This document shows, in pieces, positions 8,949 to 17,552 of a DNA stretch of 64,000 nucleotides. Positions within the stretch are counted from its first letter, which is position 1; each line of letters opens with the position of its first letter. The notes beneath the pieces were generated by a model, which saw only the letters and a list, made by a program, of their open reading frames with translations, did no database searches and was not told the origin of the DNA. The translations under genes and the position numbers were made by a program. Source of the stretch: Clostridiales bacterium mt11 (GTDB lineage Bacteria > Bacillota > Clostridia > Tissierellales > Tepidimicrobiaceae); assembly GCA_001282665.1 (NCBI GenBank), contig LN874944.1:124001-188000 (forward strand), in the 5' to 3' direction.

Positions 8949-9638
8949 ATGGATTATATACATGAGGGATTCAAGGAAGCAATTCGACTGCTTACAAGTT
9001 TTGATAAGGAGGTATACGGTATAATCTCCTTATCTCTATTTGTGTCTACTATGTCGACTGTAATAGCTTCTTTAATTTTTATACCTTTAGGAATATATTT
9101 GGGTATAAGGGACTTTAAGGGAAAAAGACTTTTTTCACGACTTCTTTATACCTTTATGAGTATACCTTCAGTTATAGTTGGTCTAGTAGTGGCTATAATA
9201 CTATCGCGAAGGGGACCTTTAGGTCATTTGGATCTTCTATATACTCCAAAGGCTATGATAATTGCTCAAACTTTACTGGTGACACCATTGATATTAGGGC
9301 TTACCTATAGTCTTTCTAAAAATAGAGGTAAAGTAATAGAGAGAATTGGAAAAACCTTAGGAGCAGGAATGTTTGATATTATCATTTTAACCATGAGAGA
9401 ACTCAGAGTAGATTTATTGGTTAATGTGGTGACTGCTTTTTCTAGGGCTATTTCAGAAGTAGGGGCAGTTATGATAGTAGGAGGAAATATTAAAGGCCAT
9501 ACTAGAGTAATTACTACGACTATTTCCATGATGAATTCTATGGGGGATTACCCAATGGCTATCGCTTTAGGAATAGTTTTATTGATCATATCATTTGTAA
9601 TAAATAGCATAATATACTCATACAGTGGGGAGGATTAA
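8949..9638 (+). CDS. tupB: Tungstate ABC transporter permease TupB
   Basis: This 229-aa membrane protein forms the tungstate channel. It shows about five to six hydrophobic segments and the cytoplasmic coupling loop of the binding-protein-dependent permease family (ERIGKTLGAG...REL), followed by AFSRAISEVGAVMIVGGN, typical of TupB/CysT-like permeases. ATG 8949 follows AGGTGGTGATG. Its stop lies just before the tupC start, so TupB and TupC are translationally linked. Confidence 0.93.
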   Translation: MDYIHEGFKEAIRLLTSFDKEVYGIISLSLFVSTMSTVIASLIFIPLGIYLGIRDFKGKRLFSRLLYTFMSIPSVIVGLVVAIILSRRGPLGHLDLLYTPKAMIIAQTLLVTPLILGLTYSLSKNRGKVIERIGKTLGAGMFDIIILTMRELRVDLLVNVVTAFSRAISEVGAVMIVGGNIKGHTRVITTTISMMNSMGDYPMAIALGIVLLIISFVINSIIYSYSGED

Positions 9639-9639
9639 T

Positions 9640-10272
9640 ATGGAAGTCTCCATTAAAAATTTAACAAAATCATATTCTAATAAACTGGTTTTAGATATAG
9701 ATCAATTAACTATGGAAAAAGGAAAGATAACTGGAATTATAGGGCCTAACGGCTCTGGAAAAAGCACTTTATTAAATATAGTAGCAGGATTGGACAAGGA
9801 ATTTTTAGGAATTGTGGAATATGACAAGCAATTAATCACTAGAGAAATTTATAAAGAGATGACTTTAGTGACACAAAAGCCTTATCTTTTTAGAAGAAAA
9901 GTATATGAAAATATAGAATATCCTTTAAAAGTGAGGAAAGTAAAAAAGGCAGAGATGAAAAGAAAGGTTAAAGATATAATCGAAAGATTTGAAATCGGGG
10001 AGCTTAAAGATAAAAAAGCTAATCTACTTTCAGGAGGAGAATCTCAAAAGGTTAGTTTAGCTAGAGCATTAGTATTTGAACCAAGACTATTATTATTAGA
10101 CGAACCTACATCAAATATAGACCCAGAATCTATAAAGATAATGGAACGAGAAATACTTAAATTCAACAGGGAAATTAAGGGTACTGTTTTAATAGTTACC
10201 CATAATATAGAGCAATCTAAGCGATTGTGCGATAACATTGTTTATCTTGAAGAAGGAAAGGTAGGTTTTTAG
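9640..10272 (+). CDS. tupC: Tungstate ABC transporter ATPase TupC
   Basis: This 210-aa ATPase powers TupB. It shows Walker A (GPNGSGKST), Q-loop (VTQKPYLF), signature LSGGESQKVSLARAL, Walker B LLLLDEPTSNID and the H-loop VTHN. I chose ATG 9640 because GGGGAGG sits at 9627-9633 right before it; the in-frame GTG at 9625 falls inside tupB and upstream of that site. The gene begins one base after the tupB stop and is followed by moeA only 2 bp later, tying tungstate import to metal insertion into the pterin. Confidence 0.93.
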   Translation: MEVSIKNLTKSYSNKLVLDIDQLTMEKGKITGIIGPNGSGKSTLLNIVAGLDKEFLGIVEYDKQLITREIYKEMTLVTQKPYLFRRKVYENIEYPLKVRKVKKAEMKRKVKDIIERFEIGELKDKKANLLSGGESQKVSLARALVFEPRLLLLDEPTSNIDPESIKIMEREILKFNREIKGTVLIVTHNIEQSKRLCDNIVYLEEGKVGF

Positions 10273-10274
10273 TT

Positions 10275-11501
10275 ATGGATTTTTTCAATGTGGTTTCCGT
10301 TCAGGAAGCTAGAGATAGGGTAATGGAAAATTTTAAGAACTACGAATTTGAAGTAGAAAAAGTACCTCTATTGGAATGTAGCAATAGGATTTTAGCTGAA
10401 GATATATATTCAAACATAGATGTTCCAGAGTTTAATCGTTCAACAGTAGATGGATTTGCAATAAAGAGTAAAGATAGTTATGGTGCCAGTGAGTCCATAC
10501 CAAGTCTATTTAATATTGTAGGAGAAGTTCACATGGGTAAGGTTAGTGAATATCATATTGAATCAGGACAAGCAATATACGTTCCCACTGGAGGGATGAT
10601 TCCAGAAGGGGCAGATGGAGTAGTAATGATAGAATATACGGAGAAACTTGACGAATCCAATTTGATGGTATACAAATCTATATCTTTCAATGAAAACATG
10701 ATATTAAAAGGTGACGATATAAAGATTGGAGAATTAGCTTTAGAAAAAGGAACAAGGATAACTCCAGAGGTAATGGGAGTCTTAGCGGCTTTAGGAATGA
10801 ATCAAGTTAAGGTATATGGAAAGCCTAAATTTTATATTATTTCAACGGGAGATGAGATAATAGATTTAGATGAGAAACTTGAATTGGGAAAGATTAGAGA
10901 TATAAATAGCTATGCCCTATATTCTCTCATAATAAGATTAGGAGGAGATGTAGTAGGTAAGAATATTGTAAAGGATGATTATGAGCTTTTAAGGACAGAA
11001 GTAGAAAAAGCGGTAGAGGTTTCAGATATAGTCCTTATCTCAGGGGGAAGCTCTGTAGGGACTAGGGATTATACCAATAAGGTGATCGATTCTTTCAAAG
11101 GAAAAGGAGTTTTTGTCCATGGCATCTCCATTAAACCGGGGAAACCTACAATCATAGGTGAAGGAGAAGGAAAGTTAATATTTGGACTTCCGGGTCATCC
11201 CGTATCCTCCATTATAGTATTTAAAGCAGTTGTTGAAAGTTTTATTAAAGGTAAGATGAATATTAGAGATTTTTCACCTAAGACAAAGGCTATAATAGAT
11301 TTCAATTTTCCTTCAGCCTCAGGCAAAGAAACCTATCAAATGGTAAAGCTAAAAGAAAAAGATGGAAAGGTTTATGCAATTCCCAGTTTTGGGAAATCAG
11401 GTATGATTACTTTACTTTCTAATTCAGATGGATATATAGTAATTAAATCTTTTGAAGAAGGAGTATATAAAGGAGAAGAAAGGGATGTCTTTTTATTATA
11501 A
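10275..11501 (+). CDS. moeA: Molybdopterin molybdenumtransferase MoeA
   Basis: MoeA inserts molybdate or tungstate into adenylylated molybdopterin. The 408-aa protein has the domain order of the family: DVPEFNRSTVDGFAI at about residue 55, GGMIPEGADGVVMIE, then the MogA-like domain with STGDEI, LISGGSSVGTRDY and KPGKPTIIGEG...GLPGHPVSS, and a C-terminal beta domain. It starts 2 bp after tupC, which makes tupABC-moeA one operon under the riboswitch. A second MoeA homologue with an extra domain follows. Confidence 0.94.
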   Translation: MDFFNVVSVQEARDRVMENFKNYEFEVEKVPLLECSNRILAEDIYSNIDVPEFNRSTVDGFAIKSKDSYGASESIPSLFNIVGEVHMGKVSEYHIESGQAIYVPTGGMIPEGADGVVMIEYTEKLDESNLMVYKSISFNENMILKGDDIKIGELALEKGTRITPEVMGVLAALGMNQVKVYGKPKFYIISTGDEIIDLDEKLELGKIRDINSYALYSLIIRLGGDVVGKNIVKDDYELLRTEVEKAVEVSDIVLISGGSSVGTRDYTNKVIDSFKGKGVFVHGISIKPGKPTIIGEGEGKLIFGLPGHPVSSIIVFKAVVESFIKGKMNIRDFSPKTKAIIDFNFPSASGKETYQMVKLKEKDGKVYAIPSFGKSGMITLLSNSDGYIVIKSFEEGVYKGEERDVFLL

Positions 11502-11502
11502 C

Positions 11503-11529
11503 CACACAAGGGGACGGTTCTCCTGTGTG
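11503..11529 (+). repeat. REP-like imperfect palindrome
   Basis: CACAC (11503-11507) and GTGTG (11525-11529) bracket AAGGGGACGGTTCTCCT, forming an imperfect hairpin in the gap between the two moeA genes. GGGGACGG-cored palindromes of this kind are, to my knowledge, dispersed REP-type repeats in many Firmicutes and are associated with REP-associated tyrosine transposases. A related GGGGACGG sequence occurs at 22300-22336. Confidence 0.5.
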
Positions 11530-11542
11530 AAAGAAAGGTAGG

Positions 11543-13444
11543 ATGAAAATGAAAAAGGTTAAAAGAAACACCTACATAGATAATATAGACGTAGATGAGG
11601 CTAGAAAAAGATACTATGAAAAGCTAAATATCAAATCCAAATGGGAAGAGTTAGATGTAATAAACTCTTTAGGTAGAGTAACTTTCGAGCCTCAATATGC
11701 GAAGGTTTCATCACCTAATTACAATGCGGCAGCTATGGATGGCATTTTAGTAAAATCATCTTCTACTGTAGGTGCAACGGAAGTTAATCCTAAAGTTTTA
11801 GAAGAAGGTAAAGATTATATATATATAAACACTGGTAATGTGGTGATAGAGCCTTATGATTCTGTCATAATGATTGAAGATGTAATAGAGATAGAAAATG
11901 GGAAGATACAAATATTAAAAGCTGCTCATCCTTGGCAGCATATAAGACCTATAGGAGAAGATATAGTAGCGACGGAAATGATAATTCCATCTAAACATAA
12001 GATACGGCCTATTGACATAGGAGCATTGCTGTCTGGAGGAATAGACAAGGTCAAGGTACATAAAAAACCTCAAGTGGGAATTCTACCTACAGGTACGGAA
12101 ATTATAGAAAATGTAGAGGATTTAGAAAAGGGTAAGATTATAGATTCTAACTCTAGGGTATTTGAAGCATTGGTATTGGAAAGCGGTGGTACTCCCAATA
12201 GGTATAGTCCTGTTAAAGATGATTATGAGCTATTAAAGGAAAGGGTACTAAAGGGAGTAGATGAAAACGATGTTTTGATAATAGGTGCAGGTTCATCAGC
12301 TGGCTCTAAGGATTATACGGTAAAGGTGATTGAAGAGTTAGGCGAAGTAATAATCCATGGAGTGGCATTGAAACCAGGAAAACCTACAATTTTAGGTATA
12401 ATAAAGGGAAAACCTGTAGTAGGTATACCAGGATATCCAGTATCTGCTTATTTAGTATTTGAGACATTTGTTAAACCTTTAATATTAAACTTTATAGGTC
12501 TTAAAGAAGAGAAGGATTTATTTGTGAAAGCTATTACATCGAAAAAGATGGTATCTTCATTGAAAAACAGGGAATTAGTAAGAGTTAATCTTGGATTTGT
12601 AGGGGATAAGCTTATATCTACACCCTTATCTGGAGGGGCAGGAGTAACCATGAGTTTGGTTAAAGCAGATGGAATAGCTCTTATACCGCAATCCTTAGAA
12701 GGAGTAGAGGCCGGTAGTGCTGTAGATGTAAAGCTTTTAAAGCCTTTAAATGAAATAAAGGAAACTTTGGTTTCCATAGGGAGTCATGACATAATAATGG
12801 ATATATTAGGGGATATGATAAAATTAACTTCAAGTCATGTAGGAAGCATGGGAGGAATCCTTGCCATGAGAAGAGGCGAATGTCATATATCACCAATTCA
12901 TTTGTTAGACTTAGAAACTGGAGAATATAATACTTCTTATGTTAAAAAATATTTCCCAGGACAAAAAATGGTTCTTATAAAGGGAGTTAAAAGACATCAA
13001 GGCTTTATAGTAAAAAAAGGGAATCCCAAGGGGATAAAGGATTTTACTGATCTGACAAGGGGAGATGTTACGTATGTAAATAGGCAAAGGGGAGCGGGAA
13101 CTAGAATACTTTTAGACTATCATTTGAATAAAGAAAATGTAGATTCATCAAATATAAAGGGCTATGATAGAGAGATGACTACCCATATGGCAGTAGCTAC
13201 AGCTGTAGAAACAGATTCTGCTACTACAGGACTAGGTATATATTCAGCAGCAAAAGCTTTGGATTTAGATTTTATCAATGTAGCTTTTGAAGACTATGAT
13301 TTTTTAGTACCCTTAGAGCTACTGGAAGATGAAAGGGTTAAGGAATTTATAAAAACTTTAAAATCCAAGGAATTTAAGAAAAGAGTAAATAGTCTTGGAG
13401 GATATGGATTTGAAAATACAGGGGAGATTATTATAGTTGAGTGA
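11543..13444 (+). CDS. MoeA fused to a C-terminal periplasmic-binding-like domain
   Basis: This 633-aa protein has an N-terminal MoeA module (SPNYNAAAMDGILVK; PTGTEIIEN; IIGAGSSAGSKDYTVK; KPGKPTILGIIKGKPVVGIPGYP) covering about residues 1-410. A type-2 solute-binding-like module of about 210 residues (IGSHDIIMDILGDMI ... RQRGAGTRILLDYHL ... ATAVETDSATTGLGIYSAAKALDLDFI) follows. There is no signal peptide, so the binding domain is cytoplasmic. MoeA-PBP fusions are a known family, thought to couple pterin binding with oxyanion or cofactor sensing; the actual ligand is unproven. It follows the canonical moeA by 41 bp and ends before a terminator, closing the tup-moeA unit. Confidence 0.88.
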   Translation: MKMKKVKRNTYIDNIDVDEARKRYYEKLNIKSKWEELDVINSLGRVTFEPQYAKVSSPNYNAAAMDGILVKSSSTVGATEVNPKVLEEGKDYIYINTGNVVIEPYDSVIMIEDVIEIENGKIQILKAAHPWQHIRPIGEDIVATEMIIPSKHKIRPIDIGALLSGGIDKVKVHKKPQVGILPTGTEIIENVEDLEKGKIIDSNSRVFEALVLESGGTPNRYSPVKDDYELLKERVLKGVDENDVLIIGAGSSAGSKDYTVKVIEELGEVIIHGVALKPGKPTILGIIKGKPVVGIPGYPVSAYLVFETFVKPLILNFIGLKEEKDLFVKAITSKKMVSSLKNRELVRVNLGFVGDKLISTPLSGGAGVTMSLVKADGIALIPQSLEGVEAGSAVDVKLLKPLNEIKETLVSIGSHDIIMDILGDMIKLTSSHVGSMGGILAMRRGECHISPIHLLDLETGEYNTSYVKKYFPGQKMVLIKGVKRHQGFIVKKGNPKGIKDFTDLTRGDVTYVNRQRGAGTRILLDYHLNKENVDSSNIKGYDREMTTHMAVATAVETDSATTGLGIYSAAKALDLDFINVAFEDYDFLVPLELLEDERVKEFIKTLKSKEFKKRVNSLGGYGFENTGEIIIVE

Positions 13445-13450
13445 TTAAGG

Positions 13451-13478
13451 AAACCTCTATGTTAAAATAGAGGTTTTT
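13451..13478 (+). terminator. Intrinsic terminator after moeA-PBP
   Basis: AAACCTCTAT (13451-13460) pairs with ATAGAGGTTT (13467-13476) around GTTAAA and runs into a T-tract. It ends the tup-moe operon and insulates the following agr locus. Confidence 0.88.
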
Positions 13479-13481
13479 GCT

Positions 13482-13546
13482 ATTCGTACCGTTTTTCCTA
13501 CCATTCGTACCATATTAAACAAAATTAAGTATAAATATGGTATATT
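13482..13546 (+). promoter_or_regulatory. Candidate LytTR (AgrA-type) binding repeats and -10 box upstream of agrB
   Basis: The 9-mer ATTCGTACC occurs at 13482-13490 and again at 13503-13511, exactly 21 bp apart. ACCGTT (13488), ACCATT (13500) and ACCATA (13509) lie within the same block. LytTR-domain regulators bind pairs of ~9-bp direct repeats with about two helical turns of spacing. A -10-like TATATT sits at 13541-13546 with no good -35 box, as expected for an activator-dependent promoter. The site probably binds the LytTR regulator encoded at 14444. Confidence 0.65.
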
Positions 13547-13583
13547 ATTTAGTAAATGAAGTTAAATTTTATGGAGGGTTCAT

Positions 13584-14210
13584 ATGTTACATAAATTGGC
13601 GGAAGATATAAGCTTTTATTTGATAACCAATAAGATAATAGATATAGAAGATAGGGATATTTACATATATGGTTTAGAGCTGCTTATCTCCACTCTGCTT
13701 ACATCTATTAGCATATTGATTTTAGGTTTTTTTATAGGGGAATTTATTTCTGCAATAGTATATTTATTAGTTTACTTTCTTTTAAAATCCTATACAGGGG
13801 GATACCACGCAAAACATTATTATGAATGCTACATCTATTCCATATTATTTTATATCATCTTAGTAATTATAAAGAATGTAACCTTAGCTGTTTATCAACC
13901 AATCTTTGGACTGCTTTCATTAATTTTTTCTGTAATAATCATATTTAAATTTGCTCCAGTTGAAAACAAGAACAATCCAAAAACTAAAGAGGAGATTATT
14001 AAAAATAAGAAAATAGCTAGAAGGAGAATATTAATTCTAAGTATAGCTACAATTTTAGGCTACATAGTAAAAGTTGAACTAATAGATTTATGGTTTATGA
14101 TAGCCATAACAGAATTTTCAATAGCATATTCAATACTAAAACAAAGATTTTTAGAAAGGAGGGAAAATAATGAAAAACACAAAGATAAAAGTATTAGAGA
14201 ACATTGCTAA
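13584..14210 (+). CDS. agrB: AgrB-type membrane peptidase for a cyclic autoinducer peptide
   Basis: AgrB removes the C-terminal tail of AgrD and cyclises the peptide. This 208-aa protein has several membrane segments and the family active-site pair in SYTGGYHAKHYYECYIYS: His75 and Cys82, seven residues apart as in staphylococcal AgrB (H77/C84). ATG 13584 follows GGAGGG. The 3' end overlaps the small agrD frame by 41 bp. A second AgrB homologue is encoded at 42196-42783. Confidence 0.93.
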   Translation: MLHKLAEDISFYLITNKIIDIEDRDIYIYGLELLISTLLTSISILILGFFIGEFISAIVYLLVYFLLKSYTGGYHAKHYYECYIYSILFYIILVIIKNVTLAVYQPIFGLLSLIFSVIIIFKFAPVENKNNPKTKEEIIKNKKIARRRILILSIATILGYIVKVELIDLWFMIAITEFSIAYSILKQRFLERRENNEKHKDKSIREHC

Positions 14211-14295
14211 ATTATCAAAGAAGACAGCTACAATGGCAGAAGGAAAACAGTCTATATTCTTATCATACGAACCAAAGAGACCAGTGAAGAAGTAA
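14170..14295 (+). CDS. agrD: AgrD-like autoinducer peptide precursor with a serine core
   Basis: This 41-aa ORF starts at ATG 14170 inside the agrB 3' end, after AAAGGAGGGAAAAT. It has the AgrD layout: a basic amphipathic N-terminus (KIKVLENIAKLSKKTA), a core, and a charged recognition tail YEPKRPVKK that resembles the xEPxxP tail cut by AgrB. There is no cysteine at all. Ser28 sits where the ring cysteine normally is (SIFLS before YEPKRP), so the signal would be a lactone rather than a thiolactone, as in the enterococcal GBAP type. The exact mature ends are inferred. Confidence 0.85.
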   Translation: MKNTKIKVLENIAKLSKKTATMAEGKQSIFLSYEPKRPVKK

Positions 14296-14348
14296 GATAA
14301 GTATGGGGATGTGTGGGTGTTGTGATTTATAATATTTAATTTAAGTAC

Positions 14349-14379
14349 AAAACCTCCAGTATCAACTTGGGAGGTTTTT
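14349..14379 (+). terminator. Intrinsic terminator after agrBD
   Basis: AAAACCTCC (14349-14357) pairs with GGAGGTTTT (14370-14378) over a 12-nt loop, followed by TTTTTG. It separates agrBD from the regulator/kinase pair, which therefore probably has its own promoter or depends on read-through. Confidence 0.85.
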
Positions 14380-14443
14380 GTATTGTTCTCATATACAATT
14401 TATGGTAATCTGGAAGTATAGATATCTAAAAAGGATGAGATCA

Positions 14444-15154
14444 ATGATATATATTGGTATTTGTGATGATGATAGACGTTTTTTAGATTATATTGAGAAT
14501 AAAATAGAGGAAAACTTAAAAATAAAAAATATATCTTTTAAAACATATAGATTTACAAAGGGAATGGATTTGTTGAAGGCTTATGATAAAGGGGACAAGC
14601 CTTTTGATATTATCTTCCTAGATATAGACATGCCTAAGATAGACGGTATAGAAGTAGCCCATAGCATTAGAAAAAAAGATGAGGAAACTATACTGATATT
14701 TCTAACTTGTATGGAGGACAAGGTATATGAAACCTTTAAATACAACACCTTTAGATTTATTAGAAAAAGTCGTATAGATTTAGAGCTACAAGAAGCATTA
14801 GAAAGTTCTTTGGAAAAATTACAAGATGAAAAGCATATATTTAGAATCTCAAATGGAGATTTAGCTCTATATATCAGCGATATACTCTATTTTGAATTTA
14901 TAGATAGAACTGTATGTATTAGGACTTTTGATAAAGTATATAAGACTACTATTAGAAGATTTAAGGATATTGAAGATATATTTCAGACTAAGGGGTTTAT
15001 CTTAATACATAGAAGTTGTATGGTAAATGTCAATTATATAAAAAGCGTGGGTAACTTGGATATAACTTTGGATAATGATGAAAAGTTACCTGTTAGTAGG
15101 TATAAGATAGAAGAGGTAAAGAAAAATTTTATTAAAGTAGCAAGGAGAGGATAA
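14444..15154 (+). CDS. AgrA-type response regulator (receiver + LytTR DNA-binding domain)
   Basis: This 236-aa regulator has a receiver domain starting YIGICDDDRRF with the phospho-acceptor in DIIFLDIDMPKIDG, and a C-terminal LytTR domain ending IHRSCMVNVNYIKSV. It presumably binds the repeats at 13482-13511 and activates agrBD. I chose ATG 14444 because AAGGATGAG precedes it; the longer frame beginning at 14378 overlaps the terminator and lacks a ribosome binding site. The kinase gene follows after 2 bp. Confidence 0.92.
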   Translation: MIYIGICDDDRRFLDYIENKIEENLKIKNISFKTYRFTKGMDLLKAYDKGDKPFDIIFLDIDMPKIDGIEVAHSIRKKDEETILIFLTCMEDKVYETFKYNTFRFIRKSRIDLELQEALESSLEKLQDEKHIFRISNGDLALYISDILYFEFIDRTVCIRTFDKVYKTTIRRFKDIEDIFQTKGFILIHRSCMVNVNYIKSVGNLDITLDNDEKLPVSRYKIEEVKKNFIKVARRG

Positions 15155-15156
15155 GG

Positions 15157-16497
15157 ATGCCTCAATCAACGATATGGCTTATATATGAATATATTTTATG
15201 CTTAATAGAAGTTTTTCTTTTCTATGATTTTTTAAATTTGATGTTAAAGAGAAATAGGAAAGTGCAGAATGGTTATTATTATCTATCTATAATATTGTTA
15301 TCTATTCTTATTTTTGTACTTACGGAAATTAAAATATATTCTATGCTAAGAATTGGTTTGATTTATATACTATTTCTATTTCTAGCTAAAAGATTATTTA
15401 AAGGAAATATAAAAGAAAAGTTTTTTTTTGTTACTATGTTTTATTTTTTCTTAATATTTACAGATGTTCTAACAGCCAATATCTTAAGCTATTTTATTGG
15501 TAAAGATATTAAAAATACTGTAGTAAATCAAACTTGGGCAAGGGTACTGTTTTCTCAAATTTCTAAAATATTGTTTTTTATAATCCTAAGATTGGTAAAA
15601 AACAACTATAGAGAAAGAGAACCGGATATTCCTATGGACTATTGGTATTGGATATTGTTTGTATATTTAATATCTGGTTTAAACTTATTGATCGTATTCA
15701 AAATGGGTTTAATTCTAAACGACTTAAATATAAATATTCAATATTTAACGATAGCTATTAGCCTAGGCTCATTGATGATAGTTATAATAACCTACTATAT
15801 ATTTATGAAATTAAATGGCTTTTATAAGGAGAGAAATAATTATAGAATAGTAGAAATAAAAAATGAAATGCTCCAAAAGGAAGTGGAAGAAAAGGAAAGG
15901 ATATATGAAGGGGTTAGAAAGCTTCACCATGATTTTAAGAATCATATTATTTGTTTAGAAAATTTATTAAAAGAGGAAAAGTTTAAATCGGCTAATGAAT
16001 ATATTGATAGTTTAAAAGATGAAGTAGTTAAAACTTATACATGGGTTAAAACTGGAAATGATGCAGTAGATGCTATATTAAATCAAAAGAGTTCAGAGGG
16101 AACTAAGAAGAATATAGGAATAAATATGAAGGTAAACGTTCCAAGAGATATAAATATTAAGCCATTGGATTTGTGTACAATTCTAGGAAATGCCTTAGAT
16201 AATAGTATAGAAGTAAATGAAAAGATAGAGGATATACATAAAAGAAATATAAACCTAAAGATAAATCCATATAAGGATTATCTATTTATAGAGATATCAA
16301 ATCCCACGTTATTTAATCCAATAGATGAAGAAGGAAAACTTAAAACTACAAAGAAGGATAAGGAAAACCATGGATTTGGTATGAAGAGTATAAAGTCAGT
16401 AGTGGAAAAATATAATGGAATATTGAACTATGAATATGATGAGGGAGAATTTATATTGAGTATAATGTTACCTATAAAGCAAAAAGTTAGATTTTAA
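15157..16497 (+). CDS. AgrC-type GHKL sensor histidine kinase
   Basis: This 446-aa membrane kinase is the likely receptor for the AgrD peptide. The first ~220 residues contain about six hydrophobic segments, the usual peptide-sensing module. Next come a coiled-coil linker (EIKNEMLQKEVEEKERIYEG), the phospho-acceptor box LHHDFKNHIICLENLL, and a GHKL ATPase domain (TILGNALDNSIEVNE; HGFGMKSIKSVVEKYNG). The last codons and stop sit inside a perfect 50-bp palindrome. Confidence 0.92.
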   Translation: MPQSTIWLIYEYILCLIEVFLFYDFLNLMLKRNRKVQNGYYYLSIILLSILIFVLTEIKIYSMLRIGLIYILFLFLAKRLFKGNIKEKFFFVTMFYFFLIFTDVLTANILSYFIGKDIKNTVVNQTWARVLFSQISKILFFIILRLVKNNYREREPDIPMDYWYWILFVYLISGLNLLIVFKMGLILNDLNINIQYLTIAISLGSLMIVIITYYIFMKLNGFYKERNNYRIVEIKNEMLQKEVEEKERIYEGVRKLHHDFKNHIICLENLLKEEKFKSANEYIDSLKDEVVKTYTWVKTGNDAVDAILNQKSSEGTKKNIGINMKVNVPRDINIKPLDLCTILGNALDNSIEVNEKIEDIHKRNINLKINPYKDYLFIEISNPTLFNPIDEEGKLKTTKKDKENHGFGMKSIKSVVEKYNGILNYEYDEGEFILSIMLPIKQKVRF

Positions 16498-16520
16498 AAT
16501 CTAACTTTTTGCTTTATAGG
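16471..16520. repeat. Perfect 50-bp palindrome spanning the agrC stop codon
   Basis: The 25 bases from 16471 (CCTATAAAGCAAAAAGTTAG...) are exactly reversed and complemented by 16496-16520, with the centre at ATTTT|AAAAT. The left arm encodes the last eight residues and the stop codon lies at the centre. It can form a very long hairpin and probably ends transcription from both sides, although a long U-run is missing. A TATAAT at 16527-16532 lies just beyond it and may be the moaA -10 box. Confidence 0.85.
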
Positions 16521-16593
16521 GTATGATATAATAAAAATAATATCAATAGTTTGGGTTATAGATTTTATAAACTAATGAAGAAGGTGATTAGAT

Positions 16594-17550
16594 GTGAAGG
16601 ATTCTTATGGAAGAAATATAAATTATCTTCGTATATCTGTAACGGATTTGTGCAATTTAAGGTGTAAGTATTGTATGCCAGAAGAAGGCGTATATAAAGT
16701 TCAACATGGAGATATTCTATCCATAGAGGAGATAGAAAAAATTGCAAAAGCCTTTGTACATTTAGGTGTTAATAAGATTCGATTAACTGGAGGGGAGCCC
16801 CTTGTACGAAAGGGGATAGTCAATATCGTTGAAAAAGTGGGGTCTTTAGATGGAATAAAGGATTTAGCTATGACTACAAATGGCATATTACTAAAAAAAT
16901 ATGCTGGTGATTTAAAGACAGCAGGTCTTAACAGAGTAAATATATCCTTAGATACCTTAAAGGCAGAAAAGTATGCTTATATCACAAGAGGTGATAAGCT
17001 TAAGGATGTACTAGAGGGTATAGAGGAAGCAAAAAAGGTAGGGCTTACTCCAGTTAAGATAAATACCGTCTTAATTGGCGGGTTCAACGAAGATGAAATA
17101 GAAGATTTTGTTAGATTGACGGAAAAAGAAGAAGTAGACGTTAGATTTATAGAATTAATGCCTATAGGTGAAGCTATAGATTTGGAATCTGAATACTATG
17201 TATCCAATCAATTAGTATTGAATAAGGTACCTGAACTGATTAGAACGGAAATACAAGATATATCTTCACCCGCAGTTTATTATAAATTACCCAATGGGAA
17301 GGGGAAAGTAGGTATAATAAACCCAATATCCTGTAAATTTTGCGAATATTGTAACAGGGTTAGACTTACAGCTCGGGGCAAGTTGAAATTATGTCTTCAT
17401 TCCAATGAGGAAATAGACTTAAAAAATGCTTTAATAAAAGGTGAAGATATAGAGAAGATAATAATAGATGCTATAATGAAAAAACCAGAGTCTCATAAAT
17501 TGGAATCAGGAGAGTATGTTAAGAAGAAAATGTATCAAATAGGGGGTTAA
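16594..17550 (+). CDS. moaA: GTP 3',8-cyclase MoaA (radical SAM)
   Basis: MoaA starts molybdopterin synthesis from GTP using two 4Fe-4S clusters. The 318-aa protein has the radical SAM motif CNLRCKYC near residue 20, RLTGGEPLVRKG, the C-terminal cluster motif CKFCEYCNRVRLTARGKLKLCL, and lacks the usual GG tail at the very end beyond IGG. GTG at 16594 is the start, after AAGGTGATTA; an overlapping ATG at 16592 is out of frame. moaC follows after 2 bp. Confidence 0.96.
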   Translation: MKDSYGRNINYLRISVTDLCNLRCKYCMPEEGVYKVQHGDILSIEEIEKIAKAFVHLGVNKIRLTGGEPLVRKGIVNIVEKVGSLDGIKDLAMTTNGILLKKYAGDLKTAGLNRVNISLDTLKAEKYAYITRGDKLKDVLEGIEEAKKVGLTPVKINTVLIGGFNEDEIEDFVRLTEKEEVDVRFIELMPIGEAIDLESEYYVSNQLVLNKVPELIRTEIQDISSPAVYYKLPNGKGKVGIINPISCKFCEYCNRVRLTARGKLKLCLHSNEEIDLKNALIKGEDIEKIIIDAIMKKPESHKLESGEYVKKKMYQIGG

Positions 17551-17552
17551 AT

